Shown here: in pieces, positions 46,474-58,400 of the stretch
Layout of the letters: every line of letters begins with the position of its first letter
Numbering within the stretch: the stretch's first letter is position 1
NCBI GenBank assembly: GCA_037178855.1
Contig: JASJZC010000005.1
Coordinates: 1,054,001 to 1,118,000 of the forward strand
Source of the DNA: Oscheius sp. JU75
Lineage: Eukaryota > Nematoda > Chromadorea > Rhabditida > Rhabditidae
Length of the DNA stretch: 64,000 nucleotides
Direction of reading: 5' to 3'
Translations under genes and position numbers: made by a program
The notes under the pieces: generated by a model
Seen by the model: the letters and a program-made list of their open reading frames with translations, nothing else
Databases searched by the model: none
What the model was told of the DNA's origin: nothing

Positions 46474-46650
46474 ACTTTTTGATAGAGTGACAAAGAGATA
46501 TGCAGACAAGGAGAAAGGGATACAGAGAGACAGTAATATAGAGCAATAGAGATAGAAGGATAGAGAGGTAGAGAGACAGAGAGACAGAGACACAAAGGCA
46601 AAGAGAAGAGAGACAGTGAGACAGAGAGAGATAGAGACAGAGGTGCTCCC
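46474..46650. repeat. (GAGACA)n-like low-complexity tract
   Basis: Irregular agagacagagag words just downstream of the long collagen gene. They produce spurious Leu/Ser/Cys-rich minus-strand frames. Confidence 0.85.
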
Positions 46651-46857
46651 AATGAGAGACAGTGACAGAGAACACTGTTCTCACTATATGCTCTTTTCGA
46701 AACAGCTTCCTCAAACAACTGAAAACTCTCTGTCTGCCTCTCCTCCCCCTACACTCTCTCTCTCTCTACTACCCTTCTGCTCTCTCTCATCTCGTCCACT
46801 CTTTCAATGCCTTCTCGACTACCGTCTCCGTCCGCCCCGTACTCTCTCACCGTGCTG

Positions 46858-47836
46858 ATGTTTCGATCTGAAGCAGTGATCTTTTCATCCGCCCGTCGTG
46901 CCCCCGCGAGCGGCCTTTTCTCTCCCCAACTCTACAGAGAAGTGAGGAAATTTCCCATGTTGTCGGACCTCGTAGCTGCCACCCCATCTGGAGCTTCCCC
47001 TCTCGTCAAGGTTGGTCTCTTTCTATCTTCTGTGGCAGTAATCGATAGGGGAAGACACGAGGTACACACGTCCTCTCTATTAGTCGCGCAATACAAAGGG
47101 GAACGGGGCGCGCGAGGACGACTTCTCAATTAGGAGAGAGAGAGGGTAGGAACTGTTGAAACACTTGGGTTTTGTATGGTTTTCCTAGAGGTCTATGACT
47201 ACTTTTTTCGTGCAAGATTTCTTGCGCGAAAAAAGTCAAAAAGACAAGCTGTCTCTACCGGCATTGAGTGACAGAAAAATAGCCATATGACCAGAGAGAC
47301 AGTGACTACTTTCGGGTCCAGACTGCGTTCAGAACTCTGAGGGGGGAATAGTTTTTATAACCTATCTTTCAATGATTCGAAGGCCTTTATGAATTAAAGA
47401 CATTGCCTCGGCATACCAAGAGTTTGAAAATGTGGTACGTTATATACCCTCCTTGAAACAAAAAAAAACTTCAGTCCAGAAACAGATTACAAAAAGACAG
47501 CTGGAGAGGTAGTTGAACTCACACCGTGGGTCGTCAAAAATTCGTCTGGTAAACTTTTACTTTTATACTGTAGCTGAAACATAATTAAGAAATATTTTTG
47601 CTCCAACTTCTTTTATAAGCAAAAATTACTTCTGCCGTGCATTGGCTGATGCCTTTTTATCTCAATGGTTCACTGAAACAAAAGGAGATATACGGGTCAC
47701 GATACTGTAGTTTGCATTCAATCATTCCAATAACAAGCATTTTTTTCATTTTTTTTTCTCTGGAATCGAGTCTGGAAACCATTTGTGGGCAACAGCCGAA
47801 GAACTAAAACTGTTGAATGTTTCAGTCAACAATACG

Positions 47837-47889
<53 letters not shown>

Positions 47890-48281
47890 ATCTTTCGGCT
47901 GTTCGGCACCCAGAACCTTTATCGCTCTTGTACGTCTCGGGTGTAAGTAGCGCAGACCCCTTCTCTCTCACAGCCCAAACTGATCGTTGTCTCTCTGAGA
48001 CAGCGCGAGACAGAACGGGAAAATAGTCTTTTTTAGATTAGGAGCTGGGGATGGGGGTGATGAGAGAACTAACCGAAGATCATCCTAGCCTGAAACCTAA
48101 AATTGTTCAGCTTATGACTTATGAAGAACCAGAAAGAACAAAATATCAAAGAGCCAAACTTTCCCACCTTATAGTTACTTTGAAACATAAGAAGAACTTT
48201 GTCGATATACACGTACGCTTTTTGTCCTCTTGTTATTGTTGCTGCAATCCTTGTGAACAGCAGATCAGCTGGCTGTTTTGA
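46858..48281 (+). CDS. Unrecognised small protein, tentative seven-exon model
   Basis: Exons 46858-47010, 47189-47267, 47383-47434, 47475-47548, 47771-47784, 48042-48212, 48261-48281 join in phase to 187 residues. The N-terminus (MFRSEAVIFSSARRAPASGL) is Arg/Ser/Ala-rich and could target mitochondria. Later pieces read KTAGEVVELTPWVVKN and ELTEDHPSLKPKIVQLMTYE, then YQRAKLSHLIVTLKHKKNF. AATAAA at 48303-48308 lies 22 bases after the stop. Weak points: exon 5 is only 14 bases, exon 2 overlaps a local hairpin, and the acceptor of exon 3 is not pyrimidine-rich. The first and last two exons are the best supported. The family is unknown. Confidence 0.42.
47839..47886. repeat. (TC)24 microsatellite
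   Basis: A perfect TC dinucleotide run of 48 bases. In the gene model above it falls in an intron; it encodes a spurious Leu-Ser repeat in one frame. Confidence 0.97.
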
Positions 48282-48721
48282 CCACCGACCACAGTGTTCC
48301 TAAATAAAGACCACTTTCAGATGAAAAAGAGAAAACATAACAATATGGAAGCTAAAATTGTTCTTGAGTGAAAAGTTTCGTGGCAACGATAAAGAGTGTT
48401 AGGATGTCGTTCTTCCTAGTCGATCTAATTATTCACATTATATATGAGAGCTTTGTAAAAGCGGAACCGAAACTTTTAGATTTTGGGACTCAGTAAATGA
48501 TTCATTTTTTTTATAAACTTTCTGTCAAAATGTTTCACTGCTTGATAGCCAATAAACATTCCGTTTTTGTGGAACAGTACCATCCCCTTTTCGCTACAAG
48601 GACAAATGTTTCATCATCTCTCCCCCGCTAACATCGGAACACTAGGAGACCAGAGCCAATATTGTAATTTAGCGACCTGTATCATTTACAACTTAATCAG
48701 ATTACCTCTTCATCTTCCTTC

Positions 48722-49531
48722 TTATGTTTCTTGTTCTACTGATATACCTAGAGCTTCAATGGATTTCACTCTTAATTTCGGTTTCCGTGAGACTCTTAGT
48801 TGCCAGGATACGAATGTTTTAACTTCCACTCACATACCAGCATCTTCCATACGTTTCAGTAGATTTTTCAGGGGCGTGATTTTCAGCAATACAAGTTTTT
48901 CTGATTGTCTTTCATTTTTCAACAGCAATCGAGGGGTCAGGGGATATGATCTTGCCAGTATTTGAAGCAAAAAGTGTGGCGAACAGAAAAATGTTTCAGC
49001 TCTGAGGTGAATAGTGTGGGTATTCAGCAAGAGTATTACAATAGTGCAAGGGTTTTACAATCTCGCGATTCTATGTTTTAGCCTTTGTACTGTCTCTTTT
49101 TCCTAGAAGTACCCCCTCCTCTGATCCGCAAGCCTTCTTCCTTAACGATTCTTTCATGTTCTTTCTCACCTCTCCAGCGCTAAAGAGGCGTCGATACGAG
49201 CCCCTTTGATAGGTGGCGGACGCACTTTGCTGTTTGGAGAGAGAGCAGACTCTGGACATCGGGGATCAAGTTTCGAATGTGCCTGTGGAGAGAAGGGAGA
49301 GAATGTGAGAAAAATGTTTTAGCTTTGTGGCAAATAGTGTGTGTATACAGGAAGAGCACTTCGTGATCGAACGGCTTTTCAAACTTGCGCTTGTATGATT
49401 TAGTCTTTGTACTTGTGAAAAAACAAAAAGTCGGAAGTATTCCATTTCCCACTGAGTCGAAGAACTTTATAAAGTGCCATTATACCGACACTCTCGGGCT
49501 TCTTCAAAACTTGGATATTCTCAAAATTTGT
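48722..49531 (-). CDS. Unrecognised protein, C-terminal exons
   Basis: Exons 49531-49466, 49282-49170, 48950-48838, 48747-48722 join in phase to 105 residues: TNFENIQVLKKPESVGIMAL, then HSKLDPRCPESALSPNSKVR, PPPIKGARIDASLALER, SYPLTPRLLLKNERQSEKLV, LLKITPLKNLLKRMEDAG and a stop. Composition is clearly coding. No upstream exon or initiator was located, so the gene may extend towards 49.6 kb or further. The introns belong to a ~330-bp tandem repeat. No domain is recognised. Confidence 0.42.
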
Positions 49532-49690
49532 CTACTTGTCAGAGAAGGGCCACATAGCTTTTCTTGTCGGTTTTGAAACACAAAATGTAGGTAACCGAAA
49601 TTGTTGGACCTTTGTTTCACCTCTGAGTTAAATAAATAGTGTGAAAGGCCAGCAAGCGACCGACGTTTCAAACTTTTGACGCTGTGTTTC
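48965..49690. repeat. Three diverged tandem copies of a ~320-bp unit
   Basis: Blocks near 48985, 49310 and 49600 share atgttttagctttg, aatagtgtg(g)gta, a 'tttcaaacttg/ctc gcg' stretch and 'tttagtctttgtac'. The repeat period matches the spacing of the two 113-base exons of the minus-strand model. Confidence 0.6.
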
Positions 49691-49708
49691 AGTATTTGAA
49701 CAAAAGCA

Positions 49709-50209
49709 ATGGCTTATGAAACAAGTACTTTGCGAATTCCATGCATAGACCTGATTTCAAATCTGCTTATTTATTCGTTATTATTCGAAAAAGTTGATCA
49801 CCGCTCTGAGCGAAGTGTATATTTCAAAAATTGACTTTTGTCCTTATACTGACAAGATTGTTACAGATCTCTTATATAGGGAAGCTATCGAGAGATTAGG
49901 AGTTTGCAGATTATTTTTGTCTAAAGATTGAGTTTAAAGTTTTGACAGCTCCTAATGTTTCGGTCATAGTTTCTGTTTCCCTATATAACAGTAAGAATAT
50001 CAAAAACCGGTGAAAAGGTCATTGAAGTCATTGCTATATATCGTGTTTCATCGTTCTTTGAAAAGAAGAGAAAGCACTCGATCCCCGTTCCTGTAGATTC
50101 AATGGTGGCAACCAGTTTCCCGACTATCAATGTAATGAAAGATTTCCTTGAGCACAATGGAACGCCGGAATGGTTCGCTAAATTATTGCTCTGGCATCTG
50201 ATCAAATAG
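49709..50209 (+). CDS. Unrecognised 126-residue protein
   Basis: Exons 49709-49814, 49867-49901, 49970-50209 join in phase. An acceptor (TGTGTTTCAG, 49692) 16 bases upstream of the ATG would suit trans-splicing. The protein reads MAYETSTLRIPCIDLISNLL, IYSLLFEKVDHRSER, LLYREAIERLG, then VRISKTGEKVIEVIAIYRVS, SIPVPVDSMVATSFPTINVM and DFLEHNGTPEWFAKLLLWHL. It looks like an alpha/beta domain with no signal peptide. I cannot place it in a family. The third exon alone is a 79-codon open frame with convincing composition; the overlapping minus-strand frame is a shadow. Confidence 0.5.
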
Positions 50210-52462
50210 ATTTAGGCCACTCAGGTATACGCTTTAGGCCCGGAAATGCTGGAAATGGTTTCGGCAGGGCCTAAGGGAAACATATAAATGTCATCGCTAC
50301 GAACCCGCTACGAAACATTTTCTTATAGGTATTTTCCATACGAGTATACGGTGAAACATAAATGTTCTGACAGTCACTGATGCAGAAACATGTACTGAAA
50401 CTTATGTTCGAATTTTTAGACCACTAAAGCTGGCAAACCCTTCTTCCTTGTACACTTCTTGAAATATCAAGTTTTCTAATTTCTTCCCCCCCCCCCCCCT
50501 TTTTTTCAGCTTCCTCCCACTCTCTCCTGCTCGACTATCAAATCACACCGATCTAATTATACGAAATTCGCTTCCGTTCTAATTACACGTAATCCATTCG
50601 GGTAATCATTATTTACGTCCACTCTCACCTGTCCTATGACCACTGGAACGGGGTGAGAGAGAGACAGGGATCGGACTCGCTTAGAAAAGTACTCAAAACG
50701 AGAGCGCGAAAGACTGAACTTTTTTTTTCTGATCCGAACTGATCTTTGGCGCTAATTTTCCAAATGTTATCGGTCTGTCATTTGAACTGCATGGACTGAT
50801 AGGAACAGTTTAAAAAAATTTCTGGAAATTGGAGAAGACCTCTTGAAATTTTAGTAGACATCTTTGGAAGTGTGAAGATTACAGCCGCGAACGGCAGAAA
50901 TTCGAGATGTTGAAGTGGGAAAAAAAGTTAGGATGGGGACCTTTTTGAAGGTTTGGGGATATTTTGATACGTGACGCTACAATGCATTACGAAGCTATTG
51001 TAACCTTTATGGAACGTGTAAAACACAAAAAATACTAAATTTGGTCTTCCAATTGATCAGCACTGCGCTTCGAAGAAATGGCAATAGAAAATGGCGATTG
51101 TTTCACCGTGTTGCTATGTTCACAGACATTTTTCCCGATGGTTAGAAGATTTGGCTCTCAAACGTCGCCTAAGTTTCAGGAAGCTCTAGCAACTTAAGAA
51201 GAAATTTTGTAGCATGTTTCAAAGTGTCTATAAGACTGCAATAAATAGCTTTACTCATTACGTTAGCGGTCAAAATTTGACACTGGTTCACCACTCATCT
51301 ACCCCATTCCAGGTTTACGTATAACAGAAATGTTTCACTTGATCTCTTTAGCCAAGGATTTTTTTCTACACGAACCTGTAGTTCCTAGGTGCTCGCATCT
51401 ACATTTCAAGTGATTCTATTTCTGTTTCATAACATCTGCGTATAAGAAATGACACGAGAAAACTGTCTCACTTCTACGTTTCATCGATAGTCCAAAAAGC
51501 TGAAAAGTTCTTTGACTACGATGCTTGTCTTTTTTTTTCTTCGAATGATTAGCCTCATTTCTTCCCCTCACCCCCATTGAATTCCGAGAAAATCCAAGCC
51601 TACTATAATTCCATTTGCCCTTCTTTTCGAAAAGCATGATGACATGAACTTGTGGACTTGAAACTTATTATGAGATAGGGGGGTTCATTTACTCTGTTCA
51701 CGCGGATTGTCTGGGCAGGGTTTCCAAGTGCTAGTGACACGCAAATATAAGCCTGGGACACGGAAGTTTTGAAAAGGATAGAAATTTTTGAGGATTCTTG
51801 TCTGTTTTTGGAATGAGTGGCGCTCCGGGGGGAAAGTACAGAAAAAGGAGAGCTGTGAATAAACAAAAAAAGTTGGAAAACTTTACCCGTTGACTATGAG
51901 AAACACCTATGTTTTCTAAATGACTAAACTGAAACACACACGCAGTTTTTTTTCTAGACAAGTTGCTTAGGCCATAGTGAACCAAAAAACATGGCGCCCA
52001 GATAACTATGCAGTGAAACAAACGAAACTTTTTTGGTATAACCTGTGTTCTCATTTTTGCAAAGACTATCAGCTCTCAGCTCAACACAGGGTGTTGTCCT
52101 CATGATTCTCTTATATCGGTTTCAAGATTTTTTTTAAAATGTATAACACCATACAAAGACAACACATTGATCTCATCAAAAAAGTTCCCATATTCTAATG
52201 ACCAATACGAAAGGATCATCTTTTGCAAATCAGACGGGCATACAGGAAGAGTTTCTCAATACCAATAGCGCTTAAACCAAAAAGAGTACTGTTGAAAAAT
52301 CTGTAATTCCGCAAACTCTTGCACTCTGGTTCTCAGTCTCCCAATTATAACTGGTCTCGATGAGCTGAATACGCTCGACTCTATCTCTCTTTCAATTATA
52401 GAGAGACCCCGACTCCCCCCTACCCCTTCGACTGCCCAGCCAGTCTCTATTCACACACGCAC
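50210..52462. other. Upstream region of the nuclear receptor gene
   Basis: No supported exons. It contains a run of 14 C residues (50486-50499), a cluster of TAAT-core sites at 50550-50612, a GAGAGAGACAGG tract near 50655 and many TGTTTCA/TGAAACA words. It may include promoter or enhancer sequence. Confidence 0.4.
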
Positions 52463-55400
52463 ATGTCCGATTTGCAGGGAGAGGCCTGTGTCGGCTGTGC
52501 TTCCACTTCGGCCATCCGCATTCACTACAATGCTCCAAGCTGTCACGGATGCAAGGCATTCTTCAGGTTGGTTTATTTTTTTTTTGTTTTGTAGATATTC
52601 TAAAAATAACAAAGGTAGAACTGAGCCCTAGAGGTAAAGTTGGGACCCATGCAGTTCTCTGGTGCGTGAGCTTTTGACTAAAGAGCTTTCGAGATTATTG
52701 TCTGTTCCTCATTTTAGTTGTCCAACTTTACAAATTTCGTTTCTTATAGGAATATCGAAATTTTTTTTGTCAGATGTTCTTATTTTCAGTCCTACATGTT
52801 ACCTTCTGAGCCGTCTCATTAAAACTGGAGTTTTTTTGTCTGCTCGAAAGTTTAGTGTTGAAAAATGTCGGAGCTCCATTTCGATGTCATTTTTCTACCT
52901 TCAGTATAATGTTCCAGCTGATGTTCTGCAAAGTTGTAGTTTTTGACCTAGCCAATAACTTTGCAGAACATGTTTAAACCTCCAAAATGACGTTGCACTT
53001 TAGAAAATGATAACTTTTTCAGACGAAGCGTCTTCGAAGGTCGACAGTACGTGTGCTCGGGCGACAACGACTGCGATATTTCAAATGGTAGGCAAATAGT
53101 GAAGCATTAGGTGGAGAGAAACGGAGTGATCTTTGTCTAAGGAGGAGGGAGGGAAATGACCCTTGATCGGCGGAAATAGCAGGAGGAAGAGAACAAGATT
53201 TTGGGATGTTTCAGGCATTTCTTATGCAGGCAAGGGTGCGGGAAAGCGGTTATCCGTAGGAATCCGCCGATAATACAATTAGTTCTGTAAAGATTTTGCT
53301 AGTCTTAGGAGGAGTTATTGTTGCTGAAACATTCTTCTTTAGTACGAATGCTGAAACATACAAAACCTCGAAAGAATAGTATTCTTCACATGCAGATTTT
53401 GAACAGAAACTCTTCTCTGAATGCCCCGAAAAATGTAGCTCACCAGAGAATTTTCCATGTTTCACTCATTTTTGATAGTAGACGAAGATAAGAGGAAAAC
53501 GCTCTAAGGTTGGTAAAAAACGGTAAAAACAGACAAATTGCATATTTGACGAAGACTATTCCGCGAAGCGATCAATCTGATCCCGAGTCGTGAGTGTTTA
53601 GTACCATACAAAGTCAAAGTGCTATGTATCTACTTTTCAGGCGCATTTCGGGTCAAAGTTGCTTTCTAATTTGATTTCACGGGAGATTGGCTCGCTATAA
53701 ACTTGAGAGTAAAACAGGATGAGAGTAGCCAGAAAAGAAGGGGTAAATGACTTCGACTATATCAGAAAGCCGAGGAAATCAAGGCTTTTTTTTCCCAATT
53801 TTTCCGTTTGTGCTCTCAGTGAAGCAATCAAAAGTTCAATTCTGCAAGACGAGGAACTACAGTCTGTACACAGAAAAACCAAACAGAAACTTGAACGGGG
53901 GCGCAAAATTGCTATATTTCAGAGTCCCGAAACCGCTGTCGAGCCTGTCGCTTCAGAAAATGTCTGGAAGGTGGCATGAATCCGAAGCATGTTCGTGAGG
54001 AGCGGAGCAAGGACAAAATGCAGCCACCGCCTCCCGTGGAAACCATGTCCGATCAGGAGGCTCTCGTGGACAAGAAACCCATTATTGGTAGGCATTTTCA
54101 GACAGTTTCCTATATACAAAATGCGTCCAGAAAGCCAGTTGACACTATTCTTGGTCGGACTGGAAAGACAGACCGAGATTCTGACCGACGAAGACGCCAG
54201 GACGCAGGAAATGTGCGAGTGGAGCAGGGATGTCAGCCTGACTTTTGGACTTCACAACCCCCAGCTGGTCATTCGGAGATCACCTGTAAGTTCTAGACTG
54301 TTCCGATAGTTTGAGGGTACACAGAAGTTTTGGAATCGTGTGTTTTTATTTTGCTTCAAGAGCGCTCTAAAAGTCAGATTTTCTATACACTGTTGCTATT
54401 GTGCCCATTATAGTTTTGTTTCGAAGTCAGTTCAAAGGGATGAAACACATCGAACTGTTTCAAGAACAACTTTTGTCGTTTTTAGGGTTGACCACCAGGC
54501 AGCAGTGAGTGTTTTTAGGGGATGAAAACCTTGGCACCCATTTCGAACATAAGCTAGTTACGATATATGTTCAAATCTTTTATTCAAAATGAGTACCATG
54601 TTTGCTTTGTTCGTTTTGCTTTTTCCCGAAAATATGGCTTCTGCTGGCACGCGACCGGTCAACAGTGGTTCGGTGGCCAACCCTAGCAGTAGAGAACAAT
54701 ACATTTTTGTTAGAAAAAAAACCTGCACATTCTGCCTTTTTGAATTTCTTTTGTTTCAAACATGATATCTAGTGCGAGCAACAATTCAGAACACATTAGT
54801 TCCTTCTCAATTTTTTTCAATAGAATATGCTGGTTTTTCGAACTTTTGTTGTTCCAAAGGCAGTATAAAGACAGGAATGAATATGGGATACAGTCTATCT
54901 CTGATTCTCATAAGCAAACTCTAGTTCAGGTTTACGGGTTTTGGAACAGTGACATAAAACGGAAACTGAGCTTCGAGACACAGTCTGAGCCTTGACCAAT
55001 TACAGAATTACGTTCCAGGTCAGCTGGGGCTGTCTACGCATAATGTCCACGGCCGACCTGTACTGTCAATGGTACCGAGCCTTTGTGCTTCACGCCGACT
55101 GGGCCATGGGCATTCCCGACTTCCGAGTCCTGCCCATCCATGATCAGACGGCTCTCTTCAAGCAGAATTTCATGGCTTTTGGATGGATCACCTACGTCTA
55201 TCACAGCTATGCCCAGGGAATGGACGAGGTCGGTCTGCCTTTGGGAAACGGCTCCTACATTCCGTACAAGGAGGAGGAACAGCAGAGGACCATGGAGGCC
55301 AAGTGAGTTTTTTTAGATCTTGCCTGAGCAGTGATACTGTAGCCCTACGAGCATTTTTGTTTTAGTAGAAAGTTTGAAACCAAAACTGAATGTTTTTTGG

Positions 55401-58400
55401 ATCGAAGACAGTAGAATTGCCCCCACGTTTTGTGCACTTTTGGGCCAGTGAACCCTGTACTGAACTTTTAAAACAAATCTCGTTCTTTAACGAAGCACTT
55501 TGCTTCACACTCTGCTATCTTACTACAAACTTTGAAGCATTTTTGATTTCACTTCAGGTGTAACTGTTCGATAGAACAGGGAGCTTGAACAACGAAGCCA
55601 CTCTATGGAGCCAATCAAAAAAATTTCAAACTGCCGTCTCATTTTCGCTACTCAACACTTTAGTCTTTCAGGTCTTACTGTTTACATAAGTGAACAACTT
55701 GAACTTAGGGACGATCGTGTGGTATCCCATGTTTCGTGCAATTTTTGGACCACTGTTCCTATATATTGAACACAGTATGTTTCAGACACAGTTAGGCTTT
55801 GAAACACACTATAAATTGTTGAGTGGAAGTATAGGCAACTTGCAAGCTACATACCGCTTTGAGAATATGAAATGTTTGACGGTTTCTGGAATCTAGGGCT
55901 TTCCATTTCTTATTGTTTCACGGCACCCATAACTGTTTGATATGTACAGTGAGGTAATACAGTGTGTCAAGAAAGTATAGATACCTCTGCAATTTCACCC
56001 GTTTGAATGATTCTTTACGTTTTCAAAGTATATCAGTTCGATAGAAGACGACAGAAAACCTCCATAAAAACTTTAACATTGAGCATTTACTGTTTGGTGG
56101 CGAGATTCCAGGCGCAAGTTCAAAATCCTCTGTCAAGAAAGTATAGATACTTTTTCAAAACCCTAAAATTTTGTGGAAGATACGTGATATTATAGGTGAC
56201 AAAGGCCCAGAACTTAGTTCTTCAAAACGGGCCTTTGTCACCTATAATATCACGTATCTTCCACAAAATTTTGGAGTTGATTGCTTGGAATCCCACGGAG
56301 CAATCGATTATAGACCGAGGTAATCACGATTTTCAGTACAAAATGACTTTTTTCAAAGTGCTCGAAACCAAACTTTTTTGACGTTTGGATGATGCAGCTG
56401 TATTGATGGATCCATTTTGAGTTTTTGTCTACAATATTAGCCATTTTCGAAACAAGATACTTAGGGTTTTGAGAATGTATCTATACTTTCTTGACAGAGG
56501 ATTTTGAACTTGCGCCTGGAATCTCGCCACCAAACAGTAAATGCTCAATGTTAAAGTTTTTATGGAGGTTTTCTGTCGTCTTCTATCGAACTGATATACT
56601 TTGAAAACGTAAAGAATCATTCAAACGGGTGAAATTGCAGAGGTATCTATACTTTCTTGACACACTGTACTATAGTCTTTGCCGTTTCACTGTTTGCATA
56701 AGTTGCCAATTTGAACCAAAATGCGATCACATTGAGTGAGCTATGACACTTTTGTACAGTGAAATTGAAGACCTTCTTGATCAGTACAATCTAAAAGAAT
56801 CTGCGCAAAAGTTCAGGTGTCTTGAGATTCATCGAGCTTCTGAAATTCTACAATCCCACTATTCTGAAATGTTTTTGTTTCACTGCTCGAATAAGGTTGT
56901 TCCTTGGATCGATAAATGAATTCTTCTCGACATCACGATCACCTAAAAAGACAGAATGATTCTTCTTCGACAAATTGAAATCTTGCACGGCTTCAAATGT
57001 ATCGGGATACCCAGAACTGAACTTTTCGTGTTTCACTTTGTACCTAATAGTTAACTGAAACAATAGAATCGTTGGTACCAGGTTTCCCCAAGAATTATGA
57101 GTAAAACCAGTCAAACAACTTTGTTGGAGCCCAGAACCTCGAATTTTTTTGTTGTTTCACTAAATACATAACAGTAAACAATTTGCGCAAACTGGCCTTT
57201 TCTTATGATTCTCAAATAAAACAAAAATCCTTCAGATGGGTAAATTCCTACGGAATCGTAGCCCGAAAGCTTCTAGACCTGATCGCAAAGCCGATGCGCG
57301 AGCTCCAGATGACTTTCGAGGAGCACTGCATAGTCAAGGCCATTTCTCTCTTCCAGAAAGGTATCATTTCCTCTTTTGTTTTGTTTCAAGCCATTTTTTT
57401 AGACTGTCCCCTCTCGGAAGCAGCTCATGCCGTCTGTAACAGAGCGACTGATAGACTGTTTGAGGCTCTGGCAACCCACATCGAGCATAGGAATCCGAAT
57501 ATGACACCACATCAGAGGACTGCTAGGGCTCTGAAGTGTACTCTTCTTCTGCCCAGCTTCAATGTGAGTGAGCTTTTTGGGGAGAAGGAGGTCAAAGTGC
57601 TTATTAGAGAGCAATAATCGTATGTTTAGGGGTCGGGCTAGAGAGGTCAAAATACCCCGGTTTCGAATTTAGAACGTTTTGTTTCAAAACATGGCATGCA
57701 CAGGAACTGAGAATTTTTTTTTATTAAGTTTAGGGTACAATGAATGTTGTTTCCAACCGTTCGGAGTATAAGTCTACTGGCCGAAACAAAAAAGTGTTGC
57801 TTATGTGGTTGATGTACAGTGCGGTGCAAAATTATAGGGCCACCCAGTTTTTTGTGCATCCTGGCGCGGGATGGCGTTTTGAGGTTTCGGGAGTTGCATC
57901 AGCGGATTCGGCGGCTTTCAATACCCCTGGGTAGGTATGCTTCAGCAATTCAGACGTTTTTTTAAGACCAGGCGGGTATTTTTACTAAAAGAGTTGCAGA
58001 AGCCTTGGTGCAAAATTATAGGATCACTAGACAAAAACGCTTTTAAAAACTTTCACACGTCACAACCTGTCAACATAAGATGTCTGTGGGGGTAAGGCAG
58101 TTCGTCTCTGATAGCCACCATGCCTCTTGGTACCCAACTGTCCAGCGACGAGCATGCTCAAGTCGACGTTCTTCAAGATGTCGGGCTCTCGAACAGGAAG
58201 ATTGCCGAAAAGCTGGGTCGGAGCAGGAATGTGATCAACAGTTACGTACACAGTCCCGGAACCTATGGAACAGCTCTACACACTGGACGGCCCAGGAAAT
58301 TGTCGGTGCGAGACGAGAGACGAGTCTTCAGACGTGTATCCAACCAAGCTGTCAGTTGCCGTCAAGTCATCACTGAGCTGAATCTTGCTGTCTCCAAGTG

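Noticed and set aside
47817-48026. Leu-Ser repeat protein from the (TC)n tract
   Set aside because: Microsatellite translation; the better model places the tract in an intron.
51812-51892. Short basic plus-strand peptide starting MSGAPGGKYRKRR
   Set aside because: Only 26 codons, no splice partners, and the opposite strand is equally open.
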